Of a stretch of DNA of 64,000 bases, positions 57,190-64,000 are shown one piece after another. The translations under genes and the position numbers were made by a program. The stretch's first letter is position 1, and every line of letters begins with the position of its first letter. The DNA comes from Trichuris trichiura (Eukaryota > Nematoda > Enoplea > Trichinellida > Trichuridae), in contig JBAJFE010000014.1 of assembly GCA_037903355.1 (NCBI GenBank), positions 806,001 to 870,000 of the forward strand. Reading direction: 5' to 3'. The notes beneath the pieces were generated by a model, which saw only the letters and a list, made by a program, of their open reading frames with translations, ran no database searches and was not told where the DNA came from.

Positions 57190-58624
57190 GAGTGCTATTA
57201 TCTCACACAACTAAAACATAACCAGATTTCTGATACGACAATGATCATTTCCATTTATGCATTTGCAAAAGGTGTTTAATCAATAATGGCTTTTGCCAAG
57301 TTAAGAGGCATAATTTACTGTCACTATGCATAAAGCGATAGACTTATAAGGTGAGCATCAGTACCATGTTTGACACGGCTTTCTTTCAGCCCTTTCAGAT
57401 CACGCTGGAGCTGTTCCACAATCACAACGATACCTGAACATTTCAAAACATCATCCGTGCATGTTCATTTCGTATTATTAATTAAATTTTTTATGCTGTC
57501 GACTGCTGTGAAAGGTTCCATGTGCACTTCTGAAGATGAGATTTTCTGTAACGACGCAGACGCAGCGCAGTTTCATTTTGAAATAAGAAAGAGCTTGTTT
57601 CCCGTTGCTGATATCCCATCGCGAAACCTTCAGGCGGCTGAACAGCATGGGCCACGCTTTATCTGATACTATGTAAATTACGCCAGATAAAACAACGCCG
57701 TACTGATAAAGCACTCCCGTTCAAATTAAGAAGAAATCGCCCTTCACCTTCTCACGTAGCAAGTTTGGTTTGGCAAACAAGAATCAACTTAGATTTGACC
57801 CGCGACAGTTTATTATGCAATCACGTTCGCATGTGTTACTAACCCTGCTTTCCGTACTGTTGTTTCAGGTGCATCTTAGGATTCATAGGTTAGTAGGTAA
57901 TCAATAAATTGATACACATTGTATTTAAGCCTAACAAGAATCGTCATGAGCATTTTCTCACATTTAATATACGTACGTTTAACCTAGAACCTGAACACTG
58001 TTTCCAGTGAAGCGTTTTGCGTCAAGAATGTTACTCTGAAAGGATTTCAGGTCATATCCAACCACATTAAAGGCAAGAATTATATGTTATAGTCACTAAA
58101 GAAAGCTTTAAGAAAGCAAGCGCTTTCCTTTGTCCTGAAAAAACGTTCTCATTTTTATATAACAGAAAAAATACCATGCGGTTTTTTAAAGCCTCATCTT
58201 GGTCATTGCAAAAGGTTTTTCCCGTATAGTCTATTTATCATAGATCATATGATGACAGAAAAGCATGAAACGTTGTGGGGGACCTGATCTCTAACCAAGT
58301 TCCTCTTACACGAATAAGCTCTGTATAATTTTCTCTTAAAACGTTTTAAATAGAACAAAACGCTGAAACTTCTGATGTTAGAAAAGGATTAAACAATATT
58401 TAGAAATGGCATTGTACTATCGCCGCCATGTACGAACACGTGACTCTTAGGTATAAGGCACAGCATTTATACATCTAAAGAACCATATTTTTTCTTTGGA
58501 CCACATATCGTTAACGGATGTGGAATGTCCTTTAAAGAAATGTAGTTATCTTACCTCAGAACTGCTTTTCGGGGACTGTTTAAATCCGTTGAAAACAAAC
58601 AAGCTGCAAAGTGTATGCACAAAG
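57189..58624. other. 3' flank of the metallopeptidase gene
   Basis: No supported gene. The frames at 57370-57666 (+) and 57478-57714 (-) overlap each other and are unrecognised. Confidence 0.4.
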
Positions 58625-61600
58625 TCACCAGACAACACATTTCTCTACTGGATTCATAGGGGAACCTGGAGGACAATTAAACGTATTGGCAAACTGGTCG
58701 ACGTTTCGGAGAACTCCATTAACGCGGTCTCTCATGGGAGCATGTTCGTCATAATCAAGCATATCCATCAAATCTTCGTCTGTCATGGCAGCGCAGAACA
58801 AGTTTCCATAGCTGAGGAAAAATATTTTTTCCATTGTGAAATCCTGGAAACTTGGCAGCAGCAACTCTTGTCTATCTTTCACAAAGTTTTTGTAGGCAAT
58901 ATAGCTCCCCATTACACTGCCACTGTCAGCAATATTCTCGCTCAAGGTGTCTTCAGCATCTACGCAAAATTCTTCGTCATTTATAATATAACAGTAATCG
59001 TCGTACTGGTCGCTCATGCACTTCACTTTTTCATAAAACTTTTCTGTTGAACTTTCGCTCCACAAAGTCTGAAATTCTAATACCGCAATGAGTGGCAAGA
59101 TTGCATGAAAAACTCATCGGTGTAATGCTACTAATACTAATACTATTTAGCCCCAAATTATCATGATGGATTAAGCCAGACATTAGGCTCCATAACTATG
59201 ACTCAGTACAAATCAGTACTTCTTTCTGATCGTCATATGTTGTATACACGCTGTTATAAGTACTGTACTTCTTGAGGTCTTTTCGGCAAAACTGAGCAAA
59301 CGTACTTCTTAAAAAAAAAGGCAACTCAAGCGTGACAACCAACACCTTGCGTTATTCGCCATTGGCTTTGTCAAAATAATTATTAAAAGCGCCATTAAAG
59401 GCAAATGGGTTGGAAAGTGAATTTGCCGTTTTTCACTTTCGCCTTCTCTCAAAAACGTGTTCCCTACTTTTAGGTGTTTCTTAACTTTCTACATTAAAAA
59501 TGAAAGTTCATCGGCCGCACTTTGTTTTTAAAATCCAAGACGTCTTATTGGATAACCTCAACCCATAGGGGAGTACGGAACAGAATACCTTCATTTAAAG
59601 TTCTGCCAAAGCTGTGAAACTTAAGGATTACAGTAACACTTACGTTCAAGTTCCCATTGGCATCAACACCGCTTCCATAATCATCTAATGCATGAGTTAA
59701 CTCGTGGCTCATAATGGTTCCCAAGGCGCCAAAATTGACAGCTGGTGGAACATCTTTTCCAAATATAGGAAATTGTATTATTCCGGCCGGAATATACATG
59801 CCATTTTTTGAATACATATACCACGCGTTCGTTATCGCAGGCGACCCTTCCATTAGGGAAAAGTCTGGCGACTCCACAAGTTTCCTTGCGTCAGCATGAA
59901 ATGACCATGAAGTAAGCTTACGGTTAATTTCTAGGAAGCCATCTGTAGGATATATTACGGTTCCAAAAAAGTCATGCTGATCTTCAAGTAACGGAGAATA
60001 ATATTCATCCAGGGAATCAAACATAAGAGCGGGATATCCTACAACCCTTCTCATCGCATCTATTTTTTCGTAAGTTCTTTCTTTTGTCTCATCGTCCATC
60101 CATCCGTTTTCGGTTACTATTTGCTTGAATCCTGCCACTAGCTCGTTGACCATTTCATCTACTGATGACACAGTTTCGTCATCAAAACTACTAGACGTGA
60201 TGAACAATTTTCCCAGCGCCATTCCTATAGTTAAAATAGTATGATCTATTGTTAACAAAACAAATGCTACCGAAGCATCAAAACTTGTATAAAACTGGAC
60301 CCAGCAAACCTCGCGAAGCAGCTGCCTTCATTGCAAATGAAGATTTGCAGTTTGCTTTTTTTTTTTTTAGCAATTTGGGCTTAAAGCTGTTTGGCTTAAC
60401 AGTTTAAAAACCTGCACACTAAATTGGAGTCATTGCTTTCTAATCAAACCCCTTACCTAAGCCTGGCGAGTCAGATATGTCACCCATTATATATTCCAAG
60501 CAGTCGTACGGTCGACCACATGTCTCACAGTTTTCTTCGTGATTTTCAAAGTAGTCATAATACAACTGCCGGTAGTCTTTCCCCAAAAATTTAAATTGAT
60601 CAAGAAGCACAAGCCATGCTAAGTATGCATGAATTATTTCATCCGGAGTATCTTCTAATATACTGTCGATGTTTGAGAAGAAGTTAGGCTGAAATATATT
60701 CACTTCATTGACTGCTGGAAATTCTTCCATTACTAATGTCAGGCTGAACCTGCTACTAATACTGTCAAGAGTGGCAAACTTTACTAAGTTGTACTGAGCC
60801 TCCTCTAGACTTCCGTTAACTAAAGAAGCAGCTGCCAATGTATTCTCAAATTTCAAAAGTTCCTTCAGTGCAAATATTTCATCTTCATTAAGTGAATGCG
60901 TTAAGTTGCCGTATTTCCAAAGCGTGTTGAACTCCTGCATAGCTTTAAAATAATCGGCCATTAATTCTTCATTGTCAGTATCGTTGGAGAGATACAATTC
61001 GTGCGAATCAACACCAAGTCCCAACAGAGGTGTTCCGAGATATATTATGTATCTTGATGAGTTCTTTTCATCCTGGCCAATATATAATGAGATTAAACTT
61101 TGTAATCCATGATCCAGCCACAGTTTAGCGATACGTGTTTCCAACGGCACACCATCTGACGGAATATGTCTTTGTAGTATAAGATCCATGGGAGACATGT
61201 GATGACCGAGCGTTTTGTCCATTAGTTTAATCAGTGGCTGCTGCCCAGCTTCATCGACTGCGTCCTCATCCAAGCATATGTCGTATACTTGCTTCAAGAG
61301 CACCATACTTCTTTCAGTTTCCTCGTTTAGTTCAATATCCTCAATCGCATTCTTTAGTATGTTCAAGTTTCTGTCTTCGAGGTTTGAAAATGTCGAAGAG
61401 TAACGTGACCCATTCGCTGGCATGTTAAGCTGCTTCCACAGCCCACATGAATACCTGCAACATTATTCATAAAAACACTTAAAGTAAAAGTAATTTCAGC
61501 GCGTTGAACAGCTCCTGTAGTCTCATCGGTCTGCATACTTCTTCACTTTCTAACAGGCTCACCATGGGCAGTTCGTACGATGATATCCTTCTCTGTCACA

Positions 61601-63658
61601 TATCATTCTTACTCCCTATTCCTGTTTCCGGTAATTCATGGCACCTCCAATGCATGGCAACAAGAAAAAAACTGCGGATCACAAAGGCCCTGTCGTTCTT
61701 TCTCAGGCCTTAGTAATTTCATCTCAGTTTTTGGTAGTCAAGTAAAAAGCGCTTCTTCCTCTTGAACTGTATAAATAAATGTATCAATGCTGGAGATCAG
61801 TCAAACACCCAAACTACCATGCGCGAAGGTCCTTCGCAAACCCTTGAACCAACAACCGTCAAAGCATCTAATGCTAAAAATGTCCGTTGAAGCTGACCGT
61901 GCAACACAGTTTCAGGCATATTATATCTTAAGATATTCTACTTAGCGAGTCATTTTTACCTAAGAAAAATTGCAACGTTTTTCCACGTCCAGCATTCTTC
62001 TACCATCAGCTGCGACCACGCTGAATTTACAGTGAACCATTGAATCTCTGTGGCATCGTTTATTTACCAGAATGATCGAAATTTTGAACGCCTCAAAGAA
62101 TGGGGTTTCGAGTCCCAAACTTTTCCAGGTAAAGGCGGCTTTTTCAATTAAGGTCAAACACAGAAAGCGCAATAGCGATTTCACATAAACGAAAACTGCA
62201 TTACTAAAAAAGAACTACGCTTAGCAATAAAAGTGTACAGTTTGACATATACCGCTTCAAAATGCTACATTTATCCAAACGTTTTAAAAATGAAAGCTTT
62301 CGCAGGATGAAAAGCATGATAATCTGTAAAAGCTGCTAAATGCTATGAAACCACTTTGTCGCATTCTTCTGATATACAGCGTAAGTAAACCGGATGAAAT
62401 AGTTTACAAATTAAGCTTATTGTCAATAAAACAGCAAAAGCTAGGTCAGCACAACCGAACTTCAGCAGTCTGTCATCGACTCGTGTAATAACTGAAAAAT
62501 TCATTAACAATGACATTACTAACATTCATCACAACGAATTCAATAAGCGAAACGAGTTAGCCACGGAAGCATTAAATTTGGCAAGTTTTCCGCATCGTAC
62601 CTGCACCTTCAATGATTACTGACGCCTATCCAAAGGTGGCTTATGTATTCACGGAGTGGGCGCTCGCGACAAACTAACAAATGAGAACAGTCACGGAACG
62701 TTCAAAATGTTACGCTCAGTTTTTGCAGCAATTCATTTGACTTTTTGCAATAATGAGCCGGAACTATTATTGCTACGTTGCTATGCATTTACTGAAGCGG
62801 AACATATCTGAGCTAACGCTTCCGCGAAGCTAGGGCTTAGGCTTAGGCTTAGAGTTTACATGTCTGAGACCAGAACGGCAGCACCAAAATAACTTCACTG
62901 AGCGCTACAGATGCGCGTAACCGTATAATGCCACGGCACTGCATCGCAAGCTAGTTATTCTGGTCATACTCTGCACTGCAAAAGTTCTTCAAATAAAACC
63001 CAGGAAACTCACGCGACTCTGTTATTATTATTTTTCTTTCACATTATTACGTAAAAAGTAGTTCTTGCTTGGGGGGATTCAGCAAGTGTGACTACGTTTA
63101 CAATAATATGCATCACTTAACCGCTAGAACCCTTTTGCTTCCCGTACCTTTCAAGACAGGTGCCCCGTCGTCAGCGAAGAAAAATGCATGAAAGATGTGA
63201 TTGCGAAGCAGTGAAACGTTTCCTCCTTGACCTATCCCTCATAATTTGCATACTTCTTAGTCAAAACAGTCGATTCACGAAAAACACAAAAAACCCAAAA
63301 TATTCGGGTTATTTGATGATATGTGACCTGACTTTGTCCTGCGGTATTGCTCGTAGCCCTATACGTAGCTAGTGGATGCTTATGAATTTCTTTGCAAAGC
63401 TGCTAATCATGATGACTGCTCAACTTACTCATAAAAGTCGACGCAAGGGTCAGCTTGAATGTCCATCGCCATGCGCAAATTCTTCGCTATTCCTTTGCAA
63501 CTTTCTGATATGCACACTGCGATCTTCGTTCTCTCAGAAGAACTTGTATCATTTGAGGGATACCTTTTGGGCTCTAATTCCGGAGCATAGCGAGATAAAA
63601 GTTTGTCAGCCAGAATGGATAATACAGTGATAACGATGATGACGATTTTGGGCATCAT
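58625..63658 (-). CDS. M13 (neprilysin-like) zinc metallopeptidase, 750 residues
   Basis: Cleaves small peptides outside the cell or in the secretory pathway. Four exons in transcription order: 63658-63429, 61454-60457, 60224-59644 and 59068-58625, giving 750 residues, the usual family length. The N-terminus has a short basic start and one hydrophobic span (IVIIVITVLSILA), so it is a signal peptide or signal anchor. The cysteine-rich start of the ectodomain follows (VCISESCKG, DPCVDFYEYSCGLW). Catalytic motifs: NAWYMYSKNGMYIPAGI (family NAYY), SHELTHALDDYG (HExxH with a following aspartate), and ENIADSGSVMGSYIAY (third zinc ligand Glu). The conserved arginine lies in RDRVNGVLRN, and the C-terminus is CPPGSPMNPVEKCVVW, the family CxxW ending. 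All catalytic residues are present. Several NxS/T sequons support secretion. Unusual: ALDD replaces the common GFDD. Intron 1 is about 2 kb. The exact family member is not assigned because nematode M13 genes are numerous. Confidence 0.92.
62834..62852 (+). repeat. Short interstitial TTAGGC run
   Basis: GGC followed by two full TTAGGC units and TTAG, 19 bp in register, in intron 1 of the metallopeptidase gene. TTAGGC is the telomere repeat of nematodes. Too short to prove origin. Confidence 0.6.
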
Positions 63659-64000
63659 TAACGAGTAGGAAAAGGCAATGTTTTACAAAGTATTTCAGGA
63701 GCGGCAGTTCCGCGTGTTGAGAGAATCACGTGAATGCAGACCATTCAAAATGATTTTATTCACTGTTTCATTTCTGTGACATTTGTAGTAGCCTATTATT
63801 TTTGATGAGGACAGGAAAAACAGGAAATTCTGTCTGCTGCAATAATTTACAGGGGAAACAGCTAACGTACGCGTAAAAAATGAGGTTTCAATAGAAATGT
63901 AACCGCGGCTGCAAGTGTAGCTAAAGTCAATCGGTTGAGGATTATCTGGAAGACAAACCATTAATAATTCGAGGATTGTAAAAGTGGTTTATTTTGCTTA
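63659..64000. other. 5' flank of the metallopeptidase gene
   Basis: Presumed promoter region; no clear TATA box or second gene seen before the window ends. Confidence 0.35.

Noticed and set aside
57370..57714. Frames on both strands near the metallopeptidase 3' end, considered as a second peptidase fragment
   Set aside because: No M13 motif (HExxH, ENIAD, NAYY or CxxW) found in either.
1..64000. tRNA, rRNA, CRISPR arrays, bacterial operons or viral genes
   Set aside because: Looked for typical tRNA arms, regular spacer-repeat arrays and Shine-Dalgarno spaced gene strings; none was convincing. tRNA search was by eye only.

Overview
The window is eukaryotic nuclear DNA from an animal. Genes are split by many short introns, often about 45-60 bp and often with T-rich acceptors ending in TAG or CAG, and there are no operons. 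I infer a nematode, possibly an early-branching one. The reasons are the intron style, a divergent chemoreceptor-like GPCR, a PPM1F/FEM-2-type phosphatase, and a 19-bp run of the nematode telomere unit TTAGGC at 62834. The species is not established.

Layout: the 3' end of the translation factor eIF3d (35-559, +); a nearly intact Penelope-like retroelement, PLE-A1 (about 1006-4132); a single-exon 7TM receptor (5922-6986, +); a degenerate tandem repeat interrupted by a small DNA transposon (8897-9841); a PPM1F-type PP2C phosphatase (10953-12873, -); two small secreted-protein genes (16608-17698, + and 18870-20070, -); a second, broken Penelope element, PLE-A2 (20942-23082); ARPC4 (23887-25112, -); TMEM106 (26148-27513, +); PWP2 (28305-33071, -); the Myb protein SNAPC4 (34390-36150, +); an LTR-like block (about 36724-37153); the cohesin regulator PDS5 (39531 to about 47725, +); a third small secreted-protein gene in five exons (50003-53536, +); a Penelope element of another lineage, PLE-B (54158-56193); and an M13 neprilysin-like metallopeptidase (58625-63658, -).

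The conserved genes are housekeeping and do not form one pathway: translation initiation, actin nucleation, lysosomal membrane, 18S rRNA maturation, snRNA transcription and chromosome cohesion. The accessory content is the more interesting part. I reconstructed three small secreted proteins from exons mostly too short for simple ORF detection. One has a signal peptide, an acidic exon and an arginine-rich tail, all joined by phase-0 introns.

The most distinctive system is the set of Penelope-like elements. At least seven copies of a compact hammerhead-ribozyme-like motif occur in PLE-A ends and solo remnants. Two more occur in the inverted arms of PLE-B, where both helix I and stem II have different but still complementary sequences. 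All three larger elements begin with an inverted copy of their own 3' end, and two are bounded by perfect 12- and 13-bp target-site duplications.
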